The notes beneath the pieces were generated by a model. The model made no database searches and was not told the origin of the DNA. It saw only the letters and a program-made list of their open reading frames with translations. 64,000 nucleotides of DNA from Maricaulis sp017643475 (GTDB lineage Bacteria; Pseudomonadota; Alphaproteobacteria; Caulobacterales; Maricaulaceae). Location: the NCBI RefSeq assembly GCF_047123815.1, contig NZ_CP138920.1, positions 1,364,001 through 1,428,000 of the forward strand. Reading direction: 5' to 3'. A program made the translations under genes and the position numbers. Shown here one piece after another: positions 7,757-17,327 of this stretch (position 1 is its first letter; every line of letters starts with the position of its first letter).

Positions 7757-10330
7757 ATGCCGCTACATCGTCCGTCCAGTACCGCTGTCTCCATGATCGC
7801 CCTTTCGGCGGCCCTGGGGCTCGCCGGCTGCCAGCTCGCTTCTGACGCCGAGCTGGAAAGCGCGGATACGGCAATGGCGGAGCCTGTCTTCGTCGACTTG
7901 CCGGAAGCGGCCACTGCCGACGCGGCCAACTGGCCCGCAATCACACCGCTTCCGCTGGACCCGCAGGTCGAAGCCCGGATCGACGAGATCCTGGCGATGA
8001 TGACGGTTGAACAGAAAGTGGGGCAGACCATCCAGGCGGACAGTGGTTCCGTGACGGCTGAAGAAGTCCGCGAATACCGGCTCGGCTCGGTGCTCAGCGG
8101 GGGAAACTCGGCCCCTGGTCCGCGCCCCTATGCCGATGCTGACACCTGGCTGGAAGCGGCGGACGAATACTTCAACGCCTCGCTTGACCCGACCGGCGTC
8201 GAGATCGCGATTCCGATCATCTGGGGCATCGATGCCGTCCACGGCCACGCCAATCTGCGCGGCGCTGTCGTCTTCCCGCACAATATCGGCCTGGGTGCCG
8301 CGAACAATCCGGACCTGATCGAGGAGATCTACCGGATTACCGCACGCGAACTGTCGGTCTCCGGTCATGACTGGACCTTTGCCCCCACGCTGGCCGTTCC
8401 GCGAGATGATCGCTGGGGCCGCACCTATGAGGGTTTCTCAGAGGATCCGGAAATCGTGCATGCCTATGGCGAGCGCATCGTCTGGGGCTTGCAGGGTCGG
8501 CCGGGCACAGACGAGTTCATGGCTCCGGGCCGGGTCATCTCTAGCGCCAAGCATTTCCTCGCCGATGGCGGCACGGCAGACGGTCGCGACCAGGGCGACG
8601 CCCAGATCAGCGAAGCGGAACTTCGCGACATTCATGCCCAGGGTTACTACACGGCGATCCCCGCGGGCGTTCAGACAGTCATGGCCTCCTTCTCCGGTTG
8701 GAATGGCGTGCGCATGCACGGCAATCAGAGCCTGCTGAACGATATTCTTAAAGACCGCATGGGCTTTAACGGCTTTGTCGTCGGTGACTGGAATGGCCAC
8801 GGCCTGGTGGCCGGCTGTTCGGCAACGGATTGCCCGGAAAGCTTCAACGCCGGCGTCGACATGTACATGGCTCCGGATAGCTGGCGCGAGCTCTATCATT
8901 CCACACTCGAACATGTCCGGGCAGGCCGCATTTCAATGGAGCGGCTGGATGATGCTGTCCGCCGTATCCTGCGTGTGAAAATTCAGTCGGGCTTGTTTGA
9001 ACAAGTCGCGCCGAGCCAGCGTCCACTGGCCAATGATGACAGCGTTCTGGCAGCCGATGAACATCGCGCTATCGCACGTCAGGCAGTCCGTGAATCCCTG
9101 GTATTGCTGAAGAACAAGGACAGTCTCCTCCCTCTCGACCCTGGCATGACCGTGCTTGTCGTGGGCGATGGTGCTGACCATATCGGCAAGGCCTCGGGCG
9201 GATGGACCCTGTCCTGGCAGGGCGGGGATTATCCCAATGAGGAATTCCCGGCCGGTCAGACCATTCTCGACGGCATACGCGAAGTCGTTGAAGCCGCCGG
9301 GGGGCGCGTGATCTTTGATCCGGAAGGTGATGACGACCATGACGCCGACGCTGTCATCGCGGTCTATGGCGAGAACCCCTATGCAGAATTCCAGGGTGAT
9401 CGGGAACATCTCGACTTCGTGCCCAACGGTTTCGATACAGAGCAGCTCGAAGCCTACTCCGCCGCGGGCATGCCCGTCGTCAGCGTCTTCTTGTCCGGTC
9501 GTCCACTGTGGACCAATCCGGAAATCAACAACTCGGATGCCTTCGTAGCGGCCTGGCTGCCAGGCACGGAAGGCGGCGGCATTGCCGACATGCTCTTCCG
9601 CACGCAGCCGGACTTTGACTTCACCGGGCGCCTGTCCTTCTCCTGGCCAGCCAGCGCTGTCGGCGGCCCGGTCAATCGTGGTGACGCGGACTACGCGCCC
9701 CTGTTTGCCTATGGCTATGGACTGAGCTTTGGAGATACGCAGGAACTGGCAGATCTGCCCGAAGCTTCCGGCCTGTCGGCTGAGGACCTTGCTCCGAGCG
9801 GAGCCTTCTATCGCCTTGGGCAGGCTGTCGCGCCGTGGAGCGTCCAGGTCGGGTCGGGTAACAGCTGGAGCGACGCTCCGGAAGAGCGGCTGGAAACTGA
9901 AGCCCTGACCTTGGGCCGAACCGACCGCACGGCGCAGGAAGACTCCCTGCATTTCATCTGGCACCAGGCCGGAGTGGGCGTTCGCCTTGGCACGGCTGAA
10001 CCCCAAGATCTCTCACGTGAAGCCAATGGCGCGATGGAAATCTCCTTCCGGGCCCGCGGCTATAACAGCCGCGACACCTGGGTGGAGATCGGCGCCTCAT
10101 GCTCCAGCACGGAAACGTGCGAGCATTTTGTTCCTGTCCGCATCACCCAGGGGCCCTGGCAGGAATACCGGGTCAGCCTGAGCTGTTTCACCGAAGCCGG
10201 TGTGGACCTGACAAACACGCAAGCCGTCTTCATCCTGCGTTCCGAGGAAGAGAGCGGTGAGATCGGTCTGGGCGATATCGGCCTCGCTTCCGACACCGAC
10301 GCCACCCAGACCTGCGGGGATGCCCGCTAG
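7757..10330 (+). CDS. GH3 beta-glucosidase/exo-glucanase, lipoprotein (ExoP-like)
   Basis: Intact 857-residue family 3 glycoside hydrolase. The N-terminus has a lipoprotein signal with lipobox LAGC, predicting membrane anchoring. The TIM-barrel domain contains WGIDAVHGHANLRGAVVFP and SAKHFLADGGTADGRDQGD. Asp344 in VVGDWNGHG is the catalytic nucleophile. The alpha/beta sandwich domain and a C-terminal galactose-binding-like domain of about 200 residues match the layout of ExoP-type marine exo-1,3/1,4-beta-glucanases. AGGGGAG precedes the ATG. It probably releases glucose from cello- or laminari-oligosaccharides made by the neighbouring GH9 and is probably controlled by the palindrome at 7707-7718. 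It converges with the GntP gene, one base apart. Confidence 0.9.
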   Translation: MPLHRPSSTAVSMIALSAALGLAGCQLASDAELESADTAMAEPVFVDLPEAATADAANWPAITPLPLDPQVEARIDEILAMMTVEQKVGQTIQADSGSVTAEEVREYRLGSVLSGGNSAPGPRPYADADTWLEAADEYFNASLDPTGVEIAIPIIWGIDAVHGHANLRGAVVFPHNIGLGAANNPDLIEEIYRITARELSVSGHDWTFAPTLAVPRDDRWGRTYEGFSEDPEIVHAYGERIVWGLQGRPGTDEFMAPGRVISSAKHFLADGGTADGRDQGDAQISEAELRDIHAQGYYTAIPAGVQTVMASFSGWNGVRMHGNQSLLNDILKDRMGFNGFVVGDWNGHGLVAGCSATDCPESFNAGVDMYMAPDSWRELYHSTLEHVRAGRISMERLDDAVRRILRVKIQSGLFEQVAPSQRPLANDDSVLAADEHRAIARQAVRESLVLLKNKDSLLPLDPGMTVLVVGDGADHIGKASGGWTLSWQGGDYPNEEFPAGQTILDGIREVVEAAGGRVIFDPEGDDDHDADAVIAVYGENPYAEFQGDREHLDFVPNGFDTEQLEAYSAAGMPVVSVFLSGRPLWTNPEINNSDAFVAAWLPGTEGGGIADMLFRTQPDFDFTGRLSFSWPASAVGGPVNRGDADYAPLFAYGYGLSFGDTQELADLPEASGLSAEDLAPSGAFYRLGQAVAPWSVQVGSGNSWSDAPEERLETEALTLGRTDRTAQEDSLHFIWHQAGVGVRLGTAEPQDLSREANGAMEISFRARGYNSRDTWVEIGASCSSTETCEHFVPVRITQGPWQEYRVSLSCFTEAGVDLTNTQAVFILRSEEESGEIGLGDIGLASDTDATQTCGDAR

Positions 10331-10331
10331 C

Positions 10332-11693
10332 TCAGGCCAGCAGGCTCAATGCCAGACAAGCGAAAAGACCGGTGATGCTGAGCAGCGTGGACGAGACTGT
10401 CCACGTTTTCAGCGTCGCCGCCTCGCTCAAGCCGAATATCCGGCTGACGAGCCAGAAGCCGCTGTCATTGACATGCGACAGGGCCGAGGCGCCCGCTGCA
10501 ATCGCGATCACGATCAACGCTACGTCAAACCCACCCAGATCCTGACCAATTAGCAGGGGAGCGGTCATGCCGGCCGCTGTGATCATCGCAACTGTCGCGC
10601 TGCCCTGGGCCACGCGTACAATCAGGGCCAGAGCATAACCGAGCAGGATCGGTGTCATACCAAAAGCCAGAACAAGACCTGCCAGCTGGGCCCCGGCTCC
10701 GGTATCGACCAGAACCTGTTTGAATGCCCCGCCCGCGCCGGTGACCAGGATCACCGCGCCAGCCGGAGCAAAAGCTTCCGCAATGCCGCGGCTGACCCTA
10801 TCACGAATGGGTTGGGGCTTGTTCGCAACGACAAGCCCGGCGATCGCACAGCCAATCAGCAGGGCAGCAAAGGGATGCCCGACAAGAGCAAAAACATCAG
10901 AAGCGGCACCGCCAACCCCTGTCAGGGCAAGGACGGCCTGTGTCAGGATCAGGACCAGCGGCAGAAGGATAAGAAGAAGCACAATCCGCCCGCTGACGGC
11001 ATTCTCGATTTCATCAGACACCCCGTCATGACCCAGCCTGGCCTCCGGCATCTGGCCGAAACGCTCCAGCGCGTTGGCAAACACCGGACCGGCGACCAGC
11101 AGAGCGGGGATGCCAGCCGCCAGTCCGGCCTGGATCACCCAGGCCAGGTCCGCGCCGAGAATATCGGCAACAGCAACCGGACCGGGTGTCGGAGGAATAA
11201 AGGCGTGGGCAATGGCCAAGCCTGCAAGCAGCGGCAGACCGAATGCCAGGACAGGCCGACCGGCTCGTCTGGCGAGGGCGACCACAACCGGCGCCAAAAC
11301 AATCAGGGCAACATCGAAAAACACAGGGATCGCCACCACGAGGCCGATCATACCGGTCATCAGCTGACCACCAAAGCCGCGCCGCTCTCCCAGCAGCAGG
11401 CGCGCCAGCCTGGGCAGGCCGCCTCCAGCCTCCAACAACGCCCCAAACAGGCTGCCTAGGCCGACGATTACGGCGATAAAACCCAGGGTCCCACCCATGC
11501 CAGCCGTAATGGTTGCATAAGCCGCTTCAGAGCTCATGCCCGCTGCGAGCGCCGCAATCAGGCTAACGCCGATCAAGGCCGTGAACGCCGGGATTTTCCA
11601 TTTCAGAACCAGCCACAACAGCAGCGGGATCGCCGCGAGAGTAGCGAGCAGCGGGCGATAATCCTGCCAGTTCTCCAGCCCTAGCTCCGCCAT
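10332..11693 (-). CDS. GntP-family gluconate:H+ symporter
   Basis: Very hydrophobic 453-residue protein with about 12 predicted membrane segments and the GntP-family look (FIPPTGPVAVADILGADL, VAQGSATVAMITAAGM, LSHVNDSGFWLVSRIFGL). It should import gluconate or a related aldonate. It is last in a five-gene minus-strand operon (SSS transporter, gluconokinase, GH3, lactonase, GntP). Its start overlaps the end of the lactonase gene by 13 bases, suggesting coupling. With gluconokinase it would feed 6-phosphogluconate to central metabolism. Confidence 0.88.
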   Translation of the reverse strand: MAELGLENWQDYRPLLATLAAIPLLLWLVLKWKIPAFTALIGVSLIAALAAGMSSEAAYATITAGMGGTLGFIAVIVGLGSLFGALLEAGGGLPRLARLLLGERRGFGGQLMTGMIGLVVAIPVFFDVALIVLAPVVVALARRAGRPVLAFGLPLLAGLAIAHAFIPPTPGPVAVADILGADLAWVIQAGLAAGIPALLVAGPVFANALERFGQMPEARLGHDGVSDEIENAVSGRIVLLLILLPLVLILTQAVLALTGVGGAASDVFALVGHPFAALLIGCAIAGLVVANKPQPIRDRVSRGIAEAFAPAGAVILVTGAGGAFKQVLVDTGAGAQLAGLVLAFGMTPILLGYALALIVRVAQGSATVAMITAAGMTAPLLIGQDLGGFDVALIVIAIAAGASALSHVNDSGFWLVSRIFGLSEAATLKTWTVSSTLLSITGLFACLALSLLA

Positions 11694-12709
11694 TGCAGAC
11701 CCCGGGTGTTTGTCCGCATTCGCAGCAAATGGTCATGCGCCGTGATGTAGAGCCAGTCGCCATTCACACCGCCAAAGGCGCAGTTCGCCGTTGCTCTACC
11801 CGTCAGGATCCGCGCAAGCAGGTCACCGCGCGGTGAGAGTACCAACACCCCACCCGGCCCGGTCGCAAACACCAGCCCGTCCTCGTTGACACACATCCCG
11901 TCCGGCAATCCCGGATCGCCCGCGGCCAGGAAATACGACGCATCGAACCAGAGTTCGAGTGCACCCGCAGGACGACCTTCTCGCAGCGGCGCCCGATAGA
12001 TGTGCGGAGCCTGAGGGTCAGACTGCGCCACATAGAGCCAGTCCTCGCCCGGGGACAACGCTATCCCGTTGGGGAAGGTGAGGTGATCAAACAGGCGTTC
12101 GCACTGACCGTCCGGCGCCAGTCGATAGACGCCATTAGCAGACATTTCCTTGAGCGGCGAGGCATCCAGCCCCTCAAGGCCATAGGGCGGATCGGTGAAA
12201 TAGATCGAGCCATCATCGGCCCGCACAAGATCATTGGGACTGTTGAAACGCTGGCCTTCAAAGTTCTGAACCAGCGTCTCCCGCGCCTGTGTGTCGAGCT
12301 GCATGCGCTGAACCGCGCGCTCACCATGATTGCAGAGATAGAGCCAGCCATCCTCGCCGTACCAGAGTCCATTGGCGCCCGGTTCGCGCATGCCGACCGC
12401 TCTCGAGGCATCGACGCCGGAAGGATCAAGGAATGTCTCCAACCCAGCCGAATCCGACCAGCGATAGGCCCGGTTGCCCGGAACATCGGTGAAATAGAGG
12501 CACTGCCGTACGCGGTCCCAGCTTGGCCCCTCACTCCAGGTAAAACCGTCGGCTAGCTGCTCCAGCCCCCACGCGGCCCGGAACAATGGCTGCGCACTGG
12601 CATCATGAAGCTCGACCGAGATGGGAAGCGAACGCGACGCACATCCATCCAGCCCCATCGCTGCAAGCCCGCCAAGACCTGCAAGAGTTTCCCGTCGTGT
12701 CGGCATCAC
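11681..12709 (-). CDS. SMP-30/gluconolactonase/LRE family lactonase
   Basis: A 342-residue beta-propeller lactonase of the SMP-30/gluconolactonase family. Typical stretches are FTWSEGPSWDRVRQCLYFTDV, NGLWYGEDGWLYLCNHGE, NSPNDLVRADDGSIYFTDPPYG and FPNGIALSPGEDWLYVAQSD. The N-terminus (TRRETLAGLGG, then LDGC) looks like a Tat-type lipoprotein signal, so it should act in the periplasm. The start GTG/ATG overlaps the GH3 stop (GTGA). Role: hydrolysis of an aldonolactone, giving the aldonate imported by the GntP permease and phosphorylated by gluconokinase. No glucose dehydrogenase is visible. Confidence 0.85.
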   Translation of the reverse strand: MMPTRRETLAGLGGLAAMGLDGCASRSLPISVELHDASAQPLFRAAWGLEQLADGFTWSEGPSWDRVRQCLYFTDVPGNRAYRWSDSAGLETFLDPSGVDASRAVGMREPGANGLWYGEDGWLYLCNHGERAVQRMQLDTQARETLVQNFEGQRFNSPNDLVRADDGSIYFTDPPYGLEGLDASPLKEMSANGVYRLAPDGQCERLFDHLTFPNGIALSPGEDWLYVAQSDPQAPHIYRAPLREGRPAGALELWFDASYFLAAGDPGLPDGMCVNEDGLVFATGPGGVLVLSPRGDLLARILTGRATANCAFGGVNGDWLYITAHDHLLRMRTNTRGLQWRS

Positions 12710-15043
12710 TCAGTCTCCACCCGGGTCGCGATCGCGGCAGCAGGCTGATCCGTGTCGAACCCGGTTTCAATCTGCACGTCCGCAGAGGACTTGAGATCGA
12801 GAGAACTGGCGCCAACGTGGAAGACCAGCTGGCCCGGCTCGACCCTCCAGACGCCTGGCGCCTGGAAAACTGCCGCCTGTGCCGGGGCCAGCGTGAACCG
12901 GACCGTCACACTTTCTCCCGGAGCCAGGGAGACACGCTCGAAACCGCGCAGCTCGATGCGCGGACGGGCAACCGAAGCGACGGGGTCACGCATATAGAGC
13001 TGGACGACTTCATCCGCCTGGCGATCACCGGTGTTGGAAATCTCTACCGAGAGGCGGATCTCGTCATCGACAACAGCGGCGTCGAGTTCACCGTATTCAA
13101 ACGTTGAATAGGAGAGCCCGTGCCCGAAGGCGTAGAGCGGCGTGATCGGCTGGTCCATATAGCGGTTGGTGTCACGCGACAGATCCGGATCTGCCGGGCG
13201 GCCGCCCGGATATTCCGAATAGGTGAAAGGCGCGGCGCCCGTCGCCCGCGGGAAGCTGACCGGAAGACGGCCTGCCGGAGAGGTTTCTCCAAAGACGATA
13301 TCGGCCAGGGCCGGACCTGCCCCCACACCCAGCATCCAGGTATTCAGCACCGCATCCGCTCGCTCAGCTATGTCGGGGATCGCCAGCGGGCGGCCGGTCA
13401 CCAGCACGACCGTCACAGGCTGTCCAGTGTCGAGAATGGCCGACACCAGGGCGCGTTGACTGTCTGGGAGGAAGAGATCCGAACGGCTGCGCGCTTCACC
13501 CGACAGGTCGAAGTGCTCGCCGACAACCAGCAGCACACGATCCGCAGACCGGGCCAGTGCAACAGCTTCATCCAGTCCGGAAAGGTCGTCGCTGCGCGGA
13601 TCCGCGCCTGCTGCATGGACGATCTCCACACCTTCCGGCGCGCCATCGCGCAAACCATCAAGCAGGCTGATAACGTCCTCCGATCGCCCCTGCGCTCGCC
13701 AGGACCCCAGCTGGGTCGAGGCATCCGTCGCCAGTGCGCCGATGACTGCCACCCGGCCCGCGCCGGCGTCCAGCGGCAAGGCTTGGTTCTCATTCTTCAG
13801 CAGGACCACGCTGCGCGCTGCGATGGCTCGCGCCGCTTCCCGATGATCGATAGCGAGAAGCTCAGATTCCTCGCGCTCGACCTGGTGATAGACCATCGGT
13901 TCGTCAAACAGGCCCAGACGCTCCTTCGCGGTCAGGATGCGCCCAACGGCCAGGTCCAGATCGGCTTCCAGCGCCGGGTTCGCCGCAATGGCATCGCGCA
14001 ATTCCTCTACAAATATGCCGCTCGTCATGTCCATGTCGACGCCCGCTTGGAGGGCCAGGGCCCCGGCGGCAGCGCGCGATTCCGCCACGCCGTGATTCAT
14101 CAGTTCGGCAATCGCGTTCCAGTCACTGACGATCAGACCATCAAAAACCCCAGCGCGCGCGAAGCGTCCCGTCGATCAGCGCCTCATTCGAGGTCGAGGG
14201 CACGCCGTCAATATCGTTGAACGCGGTCATCATGGAGCCCGCGCCCTCCTGTGTCGCCGCGTAGAAGGGCGGCAGATAGGTCTCGTAGAGACTGCGCTCG
14301 CCAATGTCCGCGGTTCCATAATCGCGGCCCCCTATTGGCACGCCGTAGGCGCCAAAATGCTTGGCCGTCGCCAGGAGTGTGTCTCCAGCCGCGAGGCTTT
14401 CACCCTGGAAGCCCTGAACCTGCGCTTCCGCCATTCGCGACCCGAGATAGGGATCCGCGCCTGCCCCCTCCACGATGCGCCCCCAGCGCGGATCACGCGC
14501 GATGTCGATCATCGGGGCAAACGTCCAGTGCAGACCTGAGGCGGATGCTTCCTCGGCAGAAATACGTGTGGCATTTCGCCAATCGGCCTCATCCCAGGTC
14601 GAGGCCATGGCGATCGGCACGGGGAAGATGGTGCGATAGCCGTGCACGACATCCATCGCAAACAGGAGTGGAATGCCCAGACGACTTTCCTCAACCGCGA
14701 CACGCTGCAACTCTGCCAGCGGCTCTGCACCCGCGACATGCAGATAGGACCCGACCGCGCCGGCGCGGACACGGTCCAGCTCTTCAGGTGTCAGGCGGGA
14801 GTTGAGATTGCGGCTGCGACCACCCGCGGCCTGGTGGAGCTGGCCGAGCTTCTCTTCCAGCGTCATCTGCGCAAGCAGACCTTCGACCCGCTGGGAAAAC
14901 TGCGTCTGCGCCCGCGTTACACCGGCCTGGGCAACCATATTCTGTGGACCGCTATCCTCCTGACAGGCCGCCAGGACAATCAGCGGCAGAGACAGGGTGA
15001 CGGCACAGGTACGCATTCTGACAACGTAGTCAATTTTGGACAT
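12706..15043 (-). pseudogene. GH3 beta-glucosidase split by a one-base frameshift
   Basis: Two adjacent minus-strand frames together make one complete GH3 enzyme of about 765 residues. The N-terminal part has ATG at 15043 with GGAAA upstream, lipobox LAAC, DVVHGYRTIFPVP and ATAKHFGAYG. It ends at a TGA at 14141-14143 just after ARWGF. One base further the other frame continues DGLIVSDWNAIAELMNHG without a gap; SDW holds the catalytic nucleophile. The cause is one extra T in a T5 run (A5 on the plus strand, 14143-14147). An internal ATG at 14100 could start only the C-terminal part. The stop overlaps the lactonase start. Either a real inactivation, a sequencing error in a homopolymer, or +1 recoding at UUU-UGA. 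Confidence 0.85.
15019..15032. promoter_or_regulatory. LacI-type operator-like near-palindrome at the GH3 start
   Basis: TGACAACGTAGTCA, a near-palindrome with one mismatched pair around the central CG, resembles the sites at 7707 and 17216. It overlaps the first codons of the split GH3 gene. The ribosome-binding site supports the ATG at 15043, so the site would be inside the coding region and might act as a roadblock. A start at the ATG at 15016 would put it upstream. Confidence 0.35.
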
Positions 15044-15075
15044 GGTGTTTCCTTTGTTCTTATCGGCACCCCGGC

Positions 15076-15576
15076 TCAAACAGCGACGGGCGCTGAAAGG
15101 CGGTGGTTCAGTTCTTCGAGATTATGGGCGAGCGGTCTTGTGGCATCGAGCTGCCACGCCTCGGCCGGCGGTTCGAGCGCCTCGAACTGGCTGCGCACGA
15201 GTGCGGCGGGCATGTAGTGCCCCGACCGGAAGCGGACACGTTCACAAGCCGTGTCCTCATCCAGCTTCAGCCAGCACCAAGACACCTCACGATCCAGCCC
15301 CTCGGTCAGCCAGCCGCGTACGGTATGGTTCAGCGCCGAACAGGTCGCAATCACGGTGTGATCGCTCAACGCGTCTATCGCCGCCCTCATGGAGCGGATC
15401 CAGCTGCGGCGGTCGTCATTGGTCAGCGGCTCGCCCGCAGCCATCTTGCGGATGTTCTCTGACGGATGAAAATCATCCGCCTCCAGGCAGCACCAGCCGG
15501 TTTGTTCGGCCAGCGCAGCGGCAAGTGTCGACTTCCCGCTGCCCGAGACACCCATGATGACGATCAGGCGAGCCAT
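15076..15576 (-). CDS. gntK: Gluconokinase
   Basis: A 166-residue P-loop kinase of the GntK family, normal length. Walker A GVSGSGKST lies at residues 8-16, followed by LEADDFHPSENIRKMAAG, which in GntK holds substrate-binding residues, and then CSALNHTVRGWL. It phosphorylates gluconate to 6-phosphogluconate in the cytoplasm, feeding the Entner-Doudoroff or pentose phosphate route. It is the second gene of the sugar operon, five bases after the transporter stop. It ends 32 bases before the GH3 ATG. Confidence 0.9.
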   Translation of the reverse strand: MARLIVIMGVSGSGKSTLAAALAEQTGWCCLEADDFHPSENIRKMAAGEPLTNDDRRSWIRSMRAAIDALSDHTVIATCSALNHTVRGWLTEGLDREVSWCWLKLDEDTACERVRFRSGHYMPAALVRSQFEALEPPAEAWQLDATRPLAHNLEELNHRLSAPVAV

Positions 15577-15581
15577 CTATC

Positions 15582-17162
15582 CTACCAGAATGCCCAGTAG
15601 AGAAGTCCGAGCGTGATGACGACGATCAGCGCTCCGAGATTGTAGAGGCTGGAGGTCGAGAACGAGACACCGTCAATGGAGACGGCCTTCTCGCCCTGGT
15701 CCTTGCGCTCGATCACGGCCATGGCGAACATGATCCCCAGGCACGCCAGGAAGATCCAGCCGACACGGTCAAGGAACGGCATCCAGTCCATGTAGAGTTT
15801 GCCGAGCACCGACAGACCAAAGGAGCCAACCGCTGCTGCCAGCGCGCCGTTGGCGGTAGCCGATTTCCAGAAAACACCGAGCACGAACAGCGCCACAATG
15901 CCCGGCGTGAAGAAGCCGGTGAACTCCTGGATGAACTGGAATGCCTGCGGGAAATTGCCCAGCAGCGGCTGAGCCACCGCGACGGCAATGATCACCGCAC
16001 AGATGGAGACCAGACGCCCGACCGTCACCAGATGCCCCTCGCTCGCCACTTCTCGCATCGGCTTATAGATGTCGAGCGTAAAGATGGTGGAGATGGAGTT
16101 CATCATCGAACCCAGGGAGGAGACGATGGCAGCAATCAGAGCCGCAAAAATCAGACCTCTTATACCCACCGGTGTCAGGGCCATCAGGGCGGGATAGGCC
16201 GCATCCGGCCGACCAACCTCGATGCCGCTGGACGCGTCCTGGGCCAGCACAAAGGCTGCGATGCCCGGAACCACGATGATCAGCGGCATGAAGAGTTTCA
16301 GGAAAGCGGCAAACACGATGCCGCGCTGGGCCTCATCAACGGATTTGGCGCCCAGCGCCCGCTGGATGATGTACTGGTTGAAGCCCCAGTATGAGAAATG
16401 CATCACCCACATGCCGATCATCAGCACACCGATGCCCGGCAGGTTCATGTATTCCGGATGATCGCTGTCCAGGATCATGTCGAACTTGCCCGGCGCCTCG
16501 TCGATCAGAACGCCCATACCGGCAATGACACCCGCGCCATCGCTGACCTCGTTGAGGGCAATCCATGTGATCAGACAACCGCCGCCGACCAGCATGGCCA
16601 CCTGGATGATGTCCGTCAGGGCCACCGCTTTCAGCCCGCCATAGATGGAATAAGCCACGGCAAATGCCGCCAGAACGATCAGCGCGAAAGTGATGTCGAA
16701 ACCCGTCAGGGCATTGATCGCTGTTGCACCCAGCCACAGGATCGCGGTGAGATTCACAAATGTGTAGAGCGCCAGCCAGAAGATCGACATCACCGTCTTG
16801 ACCCGGCCGTCATAACGACGCTCCAGGAATTGCGGCATCGTGTAAATCTCGTTCTTCAGGAAGACTGGCAGGAAGAATTTGCCAACGACGATCAGCGTCA
16901 CGGCGGCGAGCCATTCATAGGTGGCAATTGCCAAACCCACGACATAACCCGAGCCGGACATGCCGATGATCTGTTCGGCCGAGATGTTCGCTGCAATCAG
17001 CGAGGCACCGACCGCCCACCACGGCAAGGCCTTGCCGGCCAGGAAGAAGTCGGAGGAGTCCTTTTGATGCCCCGCCTTCTCGCGGCTGACCAGAGTCGCG
17101 ATAGCAATCAGTGCCAGCGCATAGCCGAACACGATCACAAGGTCGAACGTCGATAACTGCAT
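15582..17162 (-). CDS. Sodium:solute symporter (SSS/SGLT family) sugar transporter
   Basis: A 526-residue polytopic membrane protein with about 14 hydrophobic segments. It matches SGLT-type sodium/sugar symporters: SLIAANISAEQIIGMSGSGYVVGLAIATYEW at the N-terminal sodium-binding region, YSIYGGLKAVALTDIIQV, and LGSMMNSISTIFTLDIY. Predicted to import glucose, galactose or a disaccharide from the GH3/GH9 reactions with sodium. It is the first gene of the minus-strand operon. Its upstream region carries the operator-like sequence at 17216-17229 and a TTGACA at 17254-17259 on the minus strand. Confidence 0.9.
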   Translation of the reverse strand: MQLSTFDLVIVFGYALALIAIATLVSREKAGHQKDSSDFFLAGKALPWWAVGASLIAANISAEQIIGMSGSGYVVGLAIATYEWLAAVTLIVVGKFFLPVFLKNEIYTMPQFLERRYDGRVKTVMSIFWLALYTFVNLTAILWLGATAINALTGFDITFALIVLAAFAVAYSIYGGLKAVALTDIIQVAMLVGGGCLITWIALNEVSDGAGVIAGMGVLIDEAPGKFDMILDSDHPEYMNLPGIGVLMIGMWVMHFSYWGFNQYIIQRALGAKSVDEAQRGIVFAAFLKLFMPLIIVVPGIAAFVLAQDASSGIEVGRPDAAYPALMALTPVGIRGLIFAALIAAIVSSLGSMMNSISTIFTLDIYKPMREVASEGHLVTVGRLVSICAVIIAVAVAQPLLGNFPQAFQFIQEFTGFFTPGIVALFVLGVFWKSATANGALAAAVGSFGLSVLGKLYMDWMPFLDRVGWIFLACLGIMFAMAVIERKDQGEKAVSIDGVSFSTSSLYNLGALIVVITLGLLYWAFW

Positions 17163-17215
17163 TTTCTACCCCGGGTCGGCTGTCGCGGCTGAACCAGTCT
17201 GCCTGACCTCATTCC

Positions 17216-17229
17216 TGATAACGTTGTCA
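17216..17229. promoter_or_regulatory. LacI-type operator-like near-palindrome upstream of the sugar operon
   Basis: TGATAACGTTGTCA lies 54 bases before the SSS transporter start. It shares the AACGTT core with the palindrome at 7707-7718. A minus-strand TTGACA (17254-17259) just upstream could be the -35 box, placing the site between promoter and gene, where a repressor would act. Substrate induction by a LacI-family repressor encoded elsewhere is inferred. Confidence 0.55.
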
Positions 17230-17327
17230 ATTGATCACTCAATCGCTAGAGAATGTCAATTCTATCCGAATTCCAACCGGACGTGAGGAAAGTTTATGGC
17301 AGTCGCGAAATCCCGCATTCCTGAGCT

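Noticed and set aside
14143..14152. GGGTTTT as a -1 slippery heptamer in the split GH3 gene
   Set aside because: The -1 frame soon meets a stop; only a +1 shift, or removal of one T, reaches the SDW-containing frame.
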